A stretch of DNA of 41,364 nucleotides from Alphaproteobacteria bacterium. GTDB taxonomy: Bacteria; Pseudomonadota; Alphaproteobacteria; Micropepsales; Micropepsaceae. Where the stretch lies: contig CANJJD010000022.1 in assembly GCA_947474645.1 (NCBI GenBank), positions 1 to 41,364 of the forward strand, read 5' to 3'. The stretch's first letter is position 1. Each line of letters begins with the position of its first letter. The notes below the pieces were generated by a model. It was given only the letters and a program-made list of their open reading frames with translations. It had not been told where the DNA came from and made no database searches. The translations under genes and the position numbers were made by a program. This document shows, in pieces, positions 31,157 through 39,831 of the stretch.

Positions 31157-32991
31157 GCCACGACAATATGCGGCAGTGGCATGCCCGGCCCATCGCCCAT
31201 CACGTTGGTGAGCGGAATGCCGTTCTTGTCGATGCAGGTGCGCGCGGCGTCATAGCCTTCCTGGATCGCCTGGTCGAACTTCTTCCAGTCGCGCAACTGG
31301 ATGTCGGGCATGGGCGGTTCGATCAGGTAATCGCATTGCTCGCGCACCACGCGCCGCTGGGCTTCCGAGCCGACGGTGCCGGAACGCATCAGGATCGAGA
31401 TGATGCTGGGATTGCCGCGCATGCGCTGGCCGATCAGCCACCACCAGGGCCGCTCGCCATAACGGCTGTCCTGGACCTGCAAATCCACCTCGCCGGTGAT
31501 GTCGCAAGCGATGATGGGCCCTGCCCCGCCCGCCTGTTCGCGCATCACATCCACCGGCAAATTGTTCATCACCCCGCCATCCACCAGCAGATGGCCGTGA
31601 TGGGTGACGGGCGGCAGGATTCCCGGCAGCGCCACACTGGCGCGCAGCGCCCGCCACAACTTGCCGTCGCGATGGACATGGATACGCCCCGTTGTCAGGT
31701 CGGAGGACACGCAGAAGAAAGGCAGCGGCAATTCCTCGATTGCCACCTCGTCGAAATGCTCGCGCAGCCTTGCGCTCACCTTCTTGCCGCGCACCAGGGC
31801 GATCAGCGGCAGGGTGAAATCCGACAGCGGGTTGCCGTCCACGAACACCGCGCGCATGCGCTCGCGCATTTCCTCCACCCCCCATTCGCGCGCCAGCCCG
31901 GCGGCGATGATGGCGCCCATGGAGGTGCCGCCCAACTGGTCGAAGGGTACGCCCGCTTCCTTCAGCGCCTTGATGATGCCGATATGGGCAAAGCCGCGCG
32001 CGCCGCCGCCCGCCAGCACCAGGCCCACGGCGCGCCCCGCAATGAAGCGCGCCACCCGCGCCACATCCGCCTGGTGGCCGGCGCGCAAATGATGATGGCT
32101 GCGGAACAAGCCGCTGCGCACCGAAAAATGATCCGGCAGCACCGCGCTGGCGCCGTCCGGATGCAGCAACAGAAGATCGGGGGCGCCCGAAGCCCGCTCC
32201 TTGAAGGCCGGCAGGCTCAGCGGCGCCAGCGGCAAGGGCTGGTTGGCGCGGGCCAGGAGGAAGATGCGGTCGGCCTGGCGCAGGCACAGATGCGTCCAGG
32301 GACTGTCGGGCGCATCGCCGCGATAAAACACGATGTCATGCGCCTGCTCGAAAGTGTTGAACCATTCGGCGGTCTGGTCGGAGGCGGTGGCGTCCAGCAC
32401 CGCGGCGCGGCAGCCGATGACGGCCAGGGCGCCGGCCAGGCGCTGGGCGATGGGCACCTCCGACAGGCCTTCCTGCAGCGGCACGATGGCGAAGGTCTTG
32501 GGCCGCAGCGTGCCGGAGCGGCCGCGATTGGCGTCCTTCAGCCGCTTTATCAGCATCTGCATCAGGTTCATCATCACCCGGGGATGGCGGGCGATCAGCG
32601 CCTCGAAGCCGTCGGGCGAAATGCGCAGCAGCTCGGTATCGCGCAGCGCCACCAATTGGGCGGCATGGTTGCTGGAGCCGCCGATCAGCGACATCTCGCC
32701 CACCGTCTCGCCGGCCGGGACATGCGCCACCATCCGGCGCTGGCCCTGCTCGTCGGAGACGAAGACGCCCAGGCTTCCCGTCACCACCAGGAACAAGGCG
32801 GCGTTGTTCTCGCCGCCGCGATCCAGAAGCGTGCCGCCCGGCAGCCCGAACCAGTTGGCCTCGGCCAGCAGGTTGCGCAGCGCCGTGTCGCCGACATCTT
32901 CCAGCAGCGCGAAGCTCTGCAGCCTTTCGTACAGGTCCTGGGGATAGACGGTCTGCTGGCCGATACGAAAGGAGGACAGGAACGTCATCAT
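31153..32991 (-). CDS. Patatin-like phospholipase with a cyclic-nucleotide-binding domain (NTE/RssA type)
   Basis: 612 residues. Residues about 21-150 are a cyclic-nucleotide-binding domain (GGTLLDRGGENNAALFLVVTGSLGVFV, then PAGETVGEMSLIGG), and a linker of about 170 residues follows. The patatin domain (323-500) has the oxyanion-hole GGGARGFAH (328-336), the nucleophile elbow GTSMG with Ser357, and the DGG motif with Asp471. This is the architecture of neuropathy-target-esterase-like enzymes, which hydrolyse (lyso)phospholipids, and the serine/aspartate dyad is intact. The exact ligand for the sensor domain is unknown, since the phosphate-binding RTAA motif is not apparent. Confidence 0.93.
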   Translation of the reverse strand: MMTFLSSFRIGQQTVYPQDLYERLQSFALLEDVGDTALRNLLAEANWFGLPGGTLLDRGGENNAALFLVVTGSLGVFVSDEQGQRRMVAHVPAGETVGEMSLIGGSSNHAAQLVALRDTELLRISPDGFEALIARHPRVMMNLMQMLIKRLKDANRGRSGTLRPKTFAIVPLQEGLSEVPIAQRLAGALAVIGCRAAVLDATASDQTAEWFNTFEQAHDIVFYRGDAPDSPWTHLCLRQADRIFLLARANQPLPLAPLSLPAFKERASGAPDLLLLHPDGASAVLPDHFSVRSGLFRSHHHLRAGHQADVARVARFIAGRAVGLVLAGGGARGFAHIGIIKALKEAGVPFDQLGGTSMGAIIAAGLAREWGVEEMRERMRAVFVDGNPLSDFTLPLIALVRGKKVSARLREHFDEVAIEELPLPFFCVSSDLTTGRIHVHRDGKLWRALRASVALPGILPPVTHHGHLLVDGGVMNNLPVDVMREQAGGAGPIIACDITGEVDLQVQDSRYGERPWWWLIGQRMRGNPSIISILMRSGTVGSEAQRRVVREQCDYLIEPPMPDIQLRDWKKFDQAIQEGYDAARTCIDKNGIPLTNVMGDGPGMPLPHIVVA

Positions 32992-33002
32992 CCTTCTTTA
33001 CC

Positions 33003-33785
33003 TCACCAGGCCGTCCAGCCGCCATCCACATTCAGGCTGGCGCCTGTCACATACCGCGCGGCCGGACCAGCCAGGAACAGCAGCGGCCCGCCGATTTCGG
33101 CAGGCACGCCGATGCGGCCCAGCATGGTCTTGCCCGCAAGACGCTCTTCCAGCCCCGCCGGCATCTTGCCGGGCTGGGGAAAGGCGCCAGGCACCAAAGC
33201 ATTGACGCGGATTTTCGAAGGCCCCAGTTCGGCGGCCAGATGGCGGCTGAGCTGGATCAGTCCCGCCTTGGCGGGGCCGTAATGGAACGGGCTTTGTTGC
33301 GCGCTGCTGTCATACAGGCGCGCATCCGGCGCAACCTGGCCATACATCGAGGCGATGTTGATGACGCTGGCATCCCCGGATGCCGCCACGGCGGCGCGCA
33401 GGGCCGGCAAAGCAGCGCGCACACTCTCAAAGGCGGTGGTGACAGTGGCGGCATAGGTGGCGGCGAAATCGTCGGGTGTCAGCGCATCAAAGGACTTGCC
33501 CTGCATGAAGCCGATATTGTTGACCAGCACGTCCAGCCGTTTCAGGCCGCCGAAAAAGCCGCGAATTTTCGCCACGTCATGGGCGTCGAAGGCGGCGGTT
33601 TCGATCGAAAAGCCCTGGGCCTTGAGGCCGGCGGCGAAGCCGTCCAGTGCCGCCGCGTCGCGGCCATTGACGATGACATGGGCGCCGGCTTCGGCCAGGG
33701 CCCTGACCATGGCCGCGCCCAGATGGCCGCGGCTGCCCGAAACAAAGGCAGTTTTGCCGTCCAGCCGGAAGAGAGTCTGCGCCAT
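33003..33785 (-). CDS. SDR-family oxidoreductase
   Basis: 260 residues. The nucleotide motif reads SGSRGHLG (16-23), a variant of TGxxxGxG, NNIG is at 89-92, and catalytic Ser146, Tyr169 and Lys173 (FHYGPAKAG) are present. NVDGGWTAW ends the protein as in classical SDRs. The closest well-known type is gluconate 5-dehydrogenase-like, but the substrate is not certain. It lies 11 bases upstream of the patatin gene on the same strand and is divergent from the secreted TPR-like gene. Confidence 0.9.
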   Translation of the reverse strand: MAQTLFRLDGKTAFVSGSRGHLGAAMVRALAEAGAHVIVNGRDAAALDGFAAGLKAQGFSIETAAFDAHDVAKIRGFFGGLKRLDVLVNNIGFMQGKSFDALTPDDFAATYAATVTTAFESVRAALPALRAAVAASGDASVINIASMYGQVAPDARLYDSSAQQSPFHYGPAKAGLIQLSRHLAAELGPSKIRVNALVPGAFPQPGKMPAGLEERLAGKTMLGRIGVPAEIGGPLLFLAGPAARYVTGASLNVDGGWTAW

Positions 33786-33978
33786 GCCACCAATTGCCAG
33801 AATCGCCGTTCAACCTGCCAGCGCGAGGGTAAACAAGTATTTACGATGCGACGGCGGCGTCCGGGAACTTGCTGCACCGCAACATGGAGGTTCCGGCCGC
33901 CTTATTGGAAACAGCCCGCCGCCACAGTAAAGTTGCAAATTCCCGCACAATGGGACACCAGCAGGGGCTTCTTCGCCG

Positions 33979-34003
33979 GCCGCCATCTCCGAGATGGGGC
34001 GGC
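33979..34003 (+). promoter_or_regulatory. Hairpin in the leader of the secreted TPR-like gene
   Basis: GCCGCCATCTC (33979-33989) pairs with GAGATGGGGCGGC (33991-34003) with a two-base bulge and a one-base gap, 22 bases before the start codon and next to the AAGGGA ribosome binding site. It could affect translation or mark an RNA 5' end; this is inference. Confidence 0.35.
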
Positions 34004-34024
34004 ATCACAAAGGGACGACTTTCC

Positions 34025-35251
34025 ATGACCAGCAAATTTATTCTCGCCGCCTTTTCGGCGAGCCTCCTGCTTGGCGCGAGCCATGGCGCGATGGCGCAGA
34101 GCAAGCCGGTGGCGCCCAAGGTTTCGACCGCGGTGCTCAAGCCCCTGCAAGCCGCCCAGGCCGCGAACAACAAGAAGGATTATCCCGCGGCACTGGCCGC
34201 CGTCGAACAGGCCAAGGCCGTGTCCGACCGCACGCCCTACGACAATTACATGATCCACCGCTTCGCCATGTCGGTGCATATCGGCATGCAGGACATGCCG
34301 GGCGCCGCGACCGAGATCGAAACCGCGCTGGATGCGGACCCCTCCGTGGTGCCGGAGGCCGACCGAGCCTCTATGTACAAGACGGCGCTGCAGCTCGCCT
34401 CCATGCAGAAGCACAATGACAAGGCGCTGGCCTATGCCAAGGTGCTGCAAACCACCACCCCGCCGCCCGACGCGGAAACCCAGGCGCTGATCGTGGGCGC
34501 CCTTTTCCGGGGCGGCGATTATGCCGGCGCCACCGCCTTGGCGCAGAAGAACATTGACGCCGCCGCCGCCGCCGGCAAGAAGCCGAACCGCAACGACCTG
34601 CTCATCATCATGAATGCCCAGGTCAATCTCAAGGACCAGGCCGGCGCCGAAAAGACGCTGGAATCCCTGACCGCCAATTACGGTGCGCAGGAAGACTGGG
34701 ACCAGCTCTCCAGCGTGGCGCTGACCACCAAGGGCATGCGCGACATCGACTATGTCTATATGGGCCGCCTGATCGTTCTGCAGGCGGGCAAGGTGAAACC
34801 CACCGACGCCCAACTGGTGGGCTCGGCGGCGAACAGCAACAAGCTGGGCCTTTATGGCGACGCCGCCACAATGCAGAAGTTCGGCGGTCCGGCGGTTGAC
34901 CCGCGCGCCGCGGCGGACAAGGCGAGCCTGCCCAAGCAGATTGCCGACGCCGCCCTTCCCAAGAATGACGGCGAATATGGCATCAAGACCGCGGAAGCTG
35001 TCTATGGCTATGGCCAGTATGCCGACGCCGAAAGGCTGGCGCGCGCCTCCAAGACCAAGCCTGGTGTCAAGGATCCCACCGAGCCGGACATGGTGATCGC
35101 CATGTCGCTGGCCGCTCAGGGCAAGTATGCCGAGGCCGTGCCGATCTTCGACAGCCTCAAGCCCGCCAATCCCGCCAGCGCGCGCGTCGTGCGCCTGTGG
35201 AGCTATTACGTCAAGGCAAAGGCCAGTCCGGCCACCGCCACCGCGCAGTAA
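34025..35251 (+). CDS. Secreted TPR-like helical repeat protein
   Basis: About 408 residues. The frame is open from 33869, but the ATG at 34025 follows AAGGGACGACTTTCC and gives the Sec signal peptide MTSKFILAAFSASLLLGASHGAMA. The mature protein is Ala-, Lys- and Asp-rich and built of helix pairs resembling tetratricopeptide repeats (AQAANNKKDYPAALAAVEQAK, GGDYAGATALAQKNID and AQGKYAEAVPIFDSLKP). No catalytic motif is visible. Such proteins usually act as periplasmic or outer-membrane-associated scaffolds, but the partner is unknown. It ends at a strong terminator. Confidence 0.85.
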   Translation: MTSKFILAAFSASLLLGASHGAMAQSKPVAPKVSTAVLKPLQAAQAANNKKDYPAALAAVEQAKAVSDRTPYDNYMIHRFAMSVHIGMQDMPGAATEIETALDADPSVVPEADRASMYKTALQLASMQKHNDKALAYAKVLQTTTPPPDAETQALIVGALFRGGDYAGATALAQKNIDAAAAAGKKPNRNDLLIIMNAQVNLKDQAGAEKTLESLTANYGAQEDWDQLSSVALTTKGMRDIDYVYMGRLIVLQAGKVKPTDAQLVGSAANSNKLGLYGDAATMQKFGGPAVDPRAAADKASLPKQIADAALPKNDGEYGIKTAEAVYGYGQYADAERLARASKTKPGVKDPTEPDMVIAMSLAAQGKYAEAVPIFDSLKPANPASARVVRLWSYYVKAKASPATATAQ

Positions 35252-35269
35252 CCCGCGTACCATCCTGCC

Positions 35270-35303
35270 GGGGCGCGGGAATCTCCCGCGCCCCGTTTCT
35301 TTT
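35270..35303 (+). terminator. Strong rho-independent terminator
   Basis: A perfect eleven-base stem, GGGGCGCGGGA (35270-35280) with TCCCGCGCCCC (35284-35294), has the three-base loop ATC and is followed by GTTTCTTTT. It ends the TPR-like gene 19 bases after its stop, and the next gene starts 12 bases later. Confidence 0.85.
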
Positions 35304-35314
35304 AAGGGGGGAGC

Positions 35315-35872
35315 ATGAATCTGATCGTGGGCTTTGCCCCGTTCATCCTGTTCACCATCCTGTCGCGCCTGTCGGTGGATCTGGCGCTGTGGATGGCCTT
35401 CGCCGCCGCCTTTGTCGTCACCATCCGCGACTTTGTCGAAAGCCCCAGCCTGCGGCTGCTGGATGCCGGCAGTTTCCTTTTGTTCGCACTGCTGGCGCTG
35501 GGCCGCGGCTTCCTGGATCCCACCTTGTCGCTGGTGGCGGTGCGCTTCATCGCCGCCTTGTCGCTTCTGCTGCTGCTGGGATTGCCGCTGGCGCTGGGGC
35601 GTCCCTTTTCGGTGGATTATGCGCGGCTGGATCCGCGCGAGGCCGACTGGCCGCCTTCCCTGTTCCTGCGGGTGAATTATCTGGTGTCTGGTGTCTGGAC
35701 GGGTGCGTTCGCCATCATGGCGGCCGCCGATGGCGCGGTGGCGTTCGATGCCGAATTGCCGCTCTATGCCAGCATCGCTGTCAGCGTGGTCGTGCTGGCG
35801 GGCGCCGTCACTTTCACCCTGCGTTATCCGGCGCACGCCGCGAAAAAGAGCGCCTCGACCGGACAAGTATGA
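35315..35872 (+). CDS. Integral membrane protein of unknown function
   Basis: 185 residues with about five membrane helices. GGGGGGAG precedes the ATG at 35315. The segments MNLIVGFAPFILFTILSRLSVDLALWMAFAAAFVV, RLLDAGSFLLFALLALG and FLRVNYLVSGVWTGAFAIMAAAD give no known signature. Its start lies only 12 bases after a strong terminator, so its promoter must overlap the terminator or read-through is used. Family unknown. Confidence 0.75.
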   Translation: MNLIVGFAPFILFTILSRLSVDLALWMAFAAAFVVTIRDFVESPSLRLLDAGSFLLFALLALGRGFLDPTLSLVAVRFIAALSLLLLLGLPLALGRPFSVDYARLDPREADWPPSLFLRVNYLVSGVWTGAFAIMAAADGAVAFDAELPLYASIAVSVVVLAGAVTFTLRYPAHAAKKSASTGQV

Positions 35873-35898
35873 GCCTGGCGTGCGCCTGTTTATCTAAG

Positions 35899-35914
35899 GG
35901 GCGCATCCGCGCCC
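35899..35914. repeat. Short GC hairpin between the membrane protein and thiolase genes
   Basis: GGGCGC (35899-35904) pairs with GCGCCC (35909-35914) around the loop ATCC. No T-tract follows on the plus strand. Confidence 0.35.
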
Positions 35915-35991
35915 GGGGCACGCCGCCAAAAAGGCCGCTTCGCAGCAGTAGCCAAAACGGCTAGGTTCTGCGGGCTTAAAGGACCTTGCTC

Positions 35992-37200
35992 ATGAAACAG
36001 GCCGTCATCGTTTCGACTGCGCGAACCGGCCTGGCCAAGTCGGTGCGCGGCGGCTTCAACGACACCCATGGCGCGGTGATGGGCGGCCATGCCGTCAGCC
36101 GCGCCATCGCGCGCGCCGGCATCGATCCGGGCGACGTCGAAGATGTCATCATGGGCTGCGGCTTTCCCGAAGGCGCCACCGGCAACAATATCGCGCGCGA
36201 AAGCGCGCTGTGGGCGGGCTGTCCCGTCTCCACCGCCGGCGTTACCGTCAACCGCTATTGCTCCTCGGGATTGAACGCCATCGCCATCGCCGCGCAAGCC
36301 ATCATGACCGGCGGCGGCGATGTGATGGTGGGCGCGGGCGTGGAATCCATCTCGCTGGTCCAGATGGGCGGCATCAACCTCAAGCACTTCACCGAAGAGC
36401 ACCTGCTGAAAACCAGGCCGGCACTGTGGATGACCATGATCGAAACCGCCGAGATCGTGGCCGAGCGCTATGGCATCAGCCGCGCGCGCCAGGATGAATA
36501 TGCCCTGCAAAGCCAACAGCGCACCGCCGCCGCGCAGGCGAGCGGCAAGTTCGCCGACGAGATCGTGCCCTTGGCGACCAAGATGAAAAAAATCGACAAG
36601 GCCACGGGCGCCGAAAGCCTGGTGGAGGTGACGGTGGACCGCGATGAATGCAACCGTCCCGATACCACCCTGGAAGGGCTGAGCAGTCTCAAGCCCGTCC
36701 ATGCCGGCGGCCAGCAGGTGGCGGAAGGCAAGTTCATCACCGCCGGCAACGCCTCGCAATTCGCCGACGGCGCCAGCGCCTGCGTGGTGATGAGCGACGA
36801 AGCGGCGGCGAAAAAGAATTTGAAGCCGCTGGGCATCTTCAAGGGCTTCACCGTGGCGGGCGTGGAGCCTGATGAAATGGGCATCGGACCGGTGCTGGCA
36901 GTGCCCAAATTGCTCGCGCGCCACGGCCTCAAGGTCAGCGACATCGATCTGTGGGAACTGAACGAGGCCTTCGCCAGCCAGACCCTGTATTGCATGGACA
37001 AGCTGGGTCTCGATCCGGCGAAAACCAACGTGAATGGCGGCGCCATTTCCATCGGACACCCCTATGGCATGACGGGCGCGCGCCTGACCGGCCACATTCT
37101 CCTGGAAGGCCGTCGGCGCGGCGTCCGGTACGGCGTGGTCACCATGTGCATCGGCGGCGGCATGGGCGCGGCTGGCCTGTTCGAGATATTATGCGCCTGA
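35992..37200 (+). CDS. Acetyl-CoA C-acyltransferase (thiolase)
   Basis: 402 residues from the ATG at 35992, preceded by AAAGGA. Thiolases cleave 3-ketoacyl-CoA or join two acetyl-CoA. The acylated Cys90 lies in NRYCSSGLNAI, His356 in GGAISIGHPYGMTGAR, and the proton-donor Cys386 in CIGGGMGAAG, so the catalytic triad is complete. WELNEAFA (321-328) is the usual fourth motif. The C-terminal codons overlap the next gene by ten bases. No other beta-oxidation gene is adjacent, so a choice between degradative and biosynthetic roles cannot be made. Confidence 0.95.
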   Translation: MKQAVIVSTARTGLAKSVRGGFNDTHGAVMGGHAVSRAIARAGIDPGDVEDVIMGCGFPEGATGNNIARESALWAGCPVSTAGVTVNRYCSSGLNAIAIAAQAIMTGGGDVMVGAGVESISLVQMGGINLKHFTEEHLLKTRPALWMTMIETAEIVAERYGISRARQDEYALQSQQRTAAAQASGKFADEIVPLATKMKKIDKATGAESLVEVTVDRDECNRPDTTLEGLSSLKPVHAGGQQVAEGKFITAGNASQFADGASACVVMSDEAAAKKNLKPLGIFKGFTVAGVEPDEMGIGPVLAVPKLLARHGLKVSDIDLWELNEAFASQTLYCMDKLGLDPAKTNVNGGAISIGHPYGMTGARLTGHILLEGRRRGVRYGVVTMCIGGGMGAAGLFEILCA

Positions 37201-37859
37201 CCATGATTCGCCCCGCCCTCCTTGTTTTGGCCGCGCTGGCGCTTTGCGCCTGTGCCACGGCTCCGCCGGGCCCGCCGCCGCCGCCCGATCCCAAGACCCT
37301 GATGGGCGCACTGGAGACCCGCATCGCCATCCTGGTGGAGGAACAGCGCCACAGACTGGACCCCAAGGCCCGCAACCTGGCGATCGACCCGGAACTTTCC
37401 AAGATCGCCCGCGCCCGCGCCGCCGACATGGCGTCCAAGAATTACCTGGCCCATGCCGCGCCCAATGGCGACACCTCCGCCTCGCTGCTGATGAAGCAGG
37501 ATGAGCAGTGGCAGGGCCTTTTGGGCGAAAACCTTGCGGCCCAGCATTACACCAAGCGCAGCGGCGTCACGGTCAACGAGTTCGCCCAGCGTTTCCTGGA
37601 CGAATGGATGAAAAGCACGCCCCACCGGGAGAACATGGCCTTCGTCAATTACGACCATGCCGGGGTGGGCGCGGCGGTGAACAGCGATACGGTCTATGTC
37701 GCCCTGCTGTTTTCCACCGATATGGGGCTGAAGCCGAGGCCGCCGGAAGGCCCGGCCAATGCCGTCACCGCCTTTGAAAGCCCGGCCGCGGCCGCGGCGG
37801 CGCCCCCGCCGGCGGCGGTCGATCCCATGCGGCTCCGGGGTACGGTGGGCGCCCAATAA
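37191..37859 (+). CDS. CAP-domain (SCP/PR-1-like) lipoprotein
   Basis: 222 residues from the ATG at 37191; an ATG at 37203 is an alternative. The leader MRLTMIRPALLVLAALALCAC ends at a probable lipobox (L-C-A-C), so the protein is likely lipid-anchored. After a Pro-rich spacer comes the CAP domain (about 45-175), with LAHAAPNGDTSASLL, GENLA and STPHRENM, where the two His and adjacent Glu residues form the conserved pocket. A low-complexity Ala/Pro tail follows (PAAAAAAPPPAAV). CAP proteins have varied roles, including binding sterols or peptidoglycan-related ligands. It overlaps the thiolase gene by ten bases. Confidence 0.88.
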   Translation: MRLTMIRPALLVLAALALCACATAPPGPPPPPDPKTLMGALETRIAILVEEQRHRLDPKARNLAIDPELSKIARARAADMASKNYLAHAAPNGDTSASLLMKQDEQWQGLLGENLAAQHYTKRSGVTVNEFAQRFLDEWMKSTPHRENMAFVNYDHAGVGAAVNSDTVYVALLFSTDMGLKPRPPEGPANAVTAFESPAAAAAAPPPAAVDPMRLRGTVGAQ

Positions 37860-38173
37860 CGGCCCTTCGGGCGTCCGATTCACACCGCATTAAGTCAACG
37901 GGTTCAACTATCTGTGCATGATTGGGCACAGGACACCCGGACTGCCGGTCGTATCGTCAACATTCCTTTACACTGCTCAGTGATACCGACAAGGCTGCGG
38001 CCAACAAGTCGGCGGCGACCTTCCATGCCGCGCCGCTGAACCGCAGCGCCAATGTGCCGCCCGAGCCCGCCGATCTCGGCTGATCTCCCCGCTGGCCGTT
38101 GGGCCGATTTCGCCTGATTCCGTAAGGTTTTTTGCGTTGACCCTCCGCGCTTCGGCGCGCATGTTCGCAGCCG
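37860..38173. other. 314-base gap with a possible gene remnant
   Basis: No secure gene is seen. A frame from 37922 (TTG) to 38083 encodes 53 residues. Its second half (SDTDKAAANKSAATFHAAPLN, then a short tail to ADLG) has strongly GC-ended codons, as in true genes. A second short frame, ATG at 37918 to TGA at 37983, overlaps it. Both lack ribosome binding sites. The stretch could be the decayed 3' end of a former gene. Its right end, before the TauE gene, has a T-run and a GCGC-TTCG-GCGC hairpin. Confidence 0.4.
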
Positions 38174-39091
38174 ATGGAATTATATCTTCCCGTCGCAGAG
38201 ATGTCGGTCAACTGGTTGATGTTGATCGCGCTGGGCACGGGGGTGGGTTTCCTCTCCGGCATGTTCGGGGTGGGCGGCGGCTTCCTGATGACGCCGCTTC
38301 TGGTCTTCACCGACATCCCCTCCACCGTGGCGGTCGCCACCACCCTGTCCCACGTCACCGCCTCGTCCATGTCCGGCGCGCTGGCGCAATGGCGCAAGCG
38401 CGCGATCGACTTCACCATGGCCGGCGTGATGCTGGGCGGCGGCATCTTGGGCACCCTGTTCGGGGTGTGGCTGTTCGCACTGATGCGCCGCCAGGGCCAG
38501 ATGGACCTGATCGTGGCCCTCACCTATGTGATCATGCTGGGCGGCATCGGCTTCATCATGCTGCGCGAGAGCCTGGCCACCCTCAAAGCCTATCGCAGCG
38601 GCGTCACCGCCAGCCGCCGGCCGGTTAATCGCGGCTGGATCCAGGCCCTGCCCTTCAAGATGCGCTTCCGCCAGTCGCGCCTCTATATCAGCGTCATCCC
38701 GCCCATCGGTATCGGCTTCGTGGTGGGATCGCTCAGCGCCATCATGGGCATCGGCGGTGGCTTCATCATCGTGCCCGCCATGATCTACATCCTGCGCATG
38801 CCCACCAATGTGGTGATGGGCACCTCGCTGGTGCAGATCATCGCCGTCACCGCCATCACCACGATCCTGCAGGCCACCAACAACTATTCCGTGGACATCG
38901 TGCTGGCGGGACTCCTGGTCTCGGGCGGCGTGGTGGGGGCGCAGCTTGGCGTGCGCGCCGGCGCCAAGTTGCGCGGCGAGCAATTGCGCCTGCTCTTGGC
39001 CTGCCTGGTGCTGGTGGTGGCGGCGGGGCTTTTCTATCAGTTAATTGCCCGGCCACTTGACGTCTATTCGCTGTCCGAGGGCATGCCATGA
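38174..39091 (+). CDS. TauE/SafE-family sulfite/anion exporter
   Basis: 305 residues with eight or nine membrane helices in two repeats. Each repeat begins with the Gly-rich family signature: FLSGMFGVGGGFLMTPLLVF near residue 28, and GSLSAIMGIGGGFIIVPAMIY in the second half. A cytoplasmic loop of about 45 residues joins the halves. The family exports sulfite, sulfoacetate or related C-S anions. It overlaps the TIGR02186 gene by four bases (ATGA), the standard gene pair in alphaproteobacteria. Confidence 0.93.
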   Translation: MELYLPVAEMSVNWLMLIALGTGVGFLSGMFGVGGGFLMTPLLVFTDIPSTVAVATTLSHVTASSMSGALAQWRKRAIDFTMAGVMLGGGILGTLFGVWLFALMRRQGQMDLIVALTYVIMLGGIGFIMLRESLATLKAYRSGVTASRRPVNRGWIQALPFKMRFRQSRLYISVIPPIGIGFVVGSLSAIMGIGGGFIIVPAMIYILRMPTNVVMGTSLVQIIAVTAITTILQATNNYSVDIVLAGLLVSGGVVGAQLGVRAGAKLRGEQLRLLLACLVLVVAAGLFYQLIARPLDVYSLSEGMP

Positions 39092-39828
39092 GGCGCGCCC
39101 TGATCGCCGCACTTTTGCTGATGGCCGCGCCGGCGCGCGCCGAGGAACTGGTGTCGGGTATCAGCCAGGACACGATCCAGATCACCTCCAACTATACCGG
39201 CACCGACATTGTGGTGTTCGGCGCCATCGAGCGGGCGCTGAGCCCCCAGGGACGCAGCATTGTGGTGGTGGTGCGCGGTCCCGACGAACCCATGACGGTG
39301 CGCCGCCGCGACCGGGTGGCGGGAGTGTGGGTCAACCGCGACGCTGCCCGCTTCGAGGGGCTGCCGGCCTATTACTACCTGGCCTCGACCGAGCCGGTGG
39401 CGCGCATCGCCCCGCGCGAGGCGCTGCAACGCTACGGGATCGGCCTGCAGGCCCTCACCCCCACCGCCATCGGCAGCCATCACGATCCCGAGCCCTTCCG
39501 CCAGGCAGCGATCCGCTACCACCAGCGCATGGGGCTTTATGCGGAAAATCCCGGCAGCATTGATTTTTTGTCCGAGACCCTGTTCCGCACCCGCGTGCCG
39601 GTGCCGGCGGGGGTGACGCGCGGCCAGTATAATGTCGAGGTCTATCTGTTCCGCGGCGGCGATGTGGTGAGCGCCCAGTCCACGCCTTTGTTCGTGGACG
39701 CCACCGGGCTGGAGCGGCGGCTGTTCAACCTGGCGCATGACTCGCCGCTTGTTTACGGCCTGTCTTGCGTGTTCATGGCTATGCTGCTGGGCTGGATTTC
39801 GTCGGTGCTGTTCAGACGGCCGGCGTGA
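39088..39828 (+). CDS. TIGR02186-family membrane-anchored periplasmic protein
   Basis: 246 residues. The Sec signal peptide MRRALIAALLLMAAPARAEE leads a periplasmic domain with IQITSNYTGTDIVVFGAIE, VVVRGPDEPMTVRRRDRVAGVWVN and FLSETLFRTRVPVPAGVTRG, the family pattern. One C-terminal helix (VYGLSCVFMAMLLGWISSVLF) anchors it to the membrane. It starts inside the stop codon of the TauE-like gene and presumably assists that transporter; the molecular role is not established. The 3' end converges with the amidase gene four bases away. Confidence 0.93.
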   Translation: MRRALIAALLLMAAPARAEELVSGISQDTIQITSNYTGTDIVVFGAIERALSPQGRSIVVVVRGPDEPMTVRRRDRVAGVWVNRDAARFEGLPAYYYLASTEPVARIAPREALQRYGIGLQALTPTAIGSHHDPEPFRQAAIRYHQRMGLYAENPGSIDFLSETLFRTRVPVPAGVTRGQYNVEVYLFRGGDVVSAQSTPLFVDATGLERRLFNLAHDSPLVYGLSCVFMAMLLGWISSVLFRRPA

Positions 39829-39831
39829 ATT

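Noticed and set aside
33902..35866. A 654-codon minus-strand open frame opposite the TPR-like and membrane protein genes
   Set aside because: It is antisense to a gene with a signal peptide, ribosome binding site and strong terminator, and shows no protein motif.
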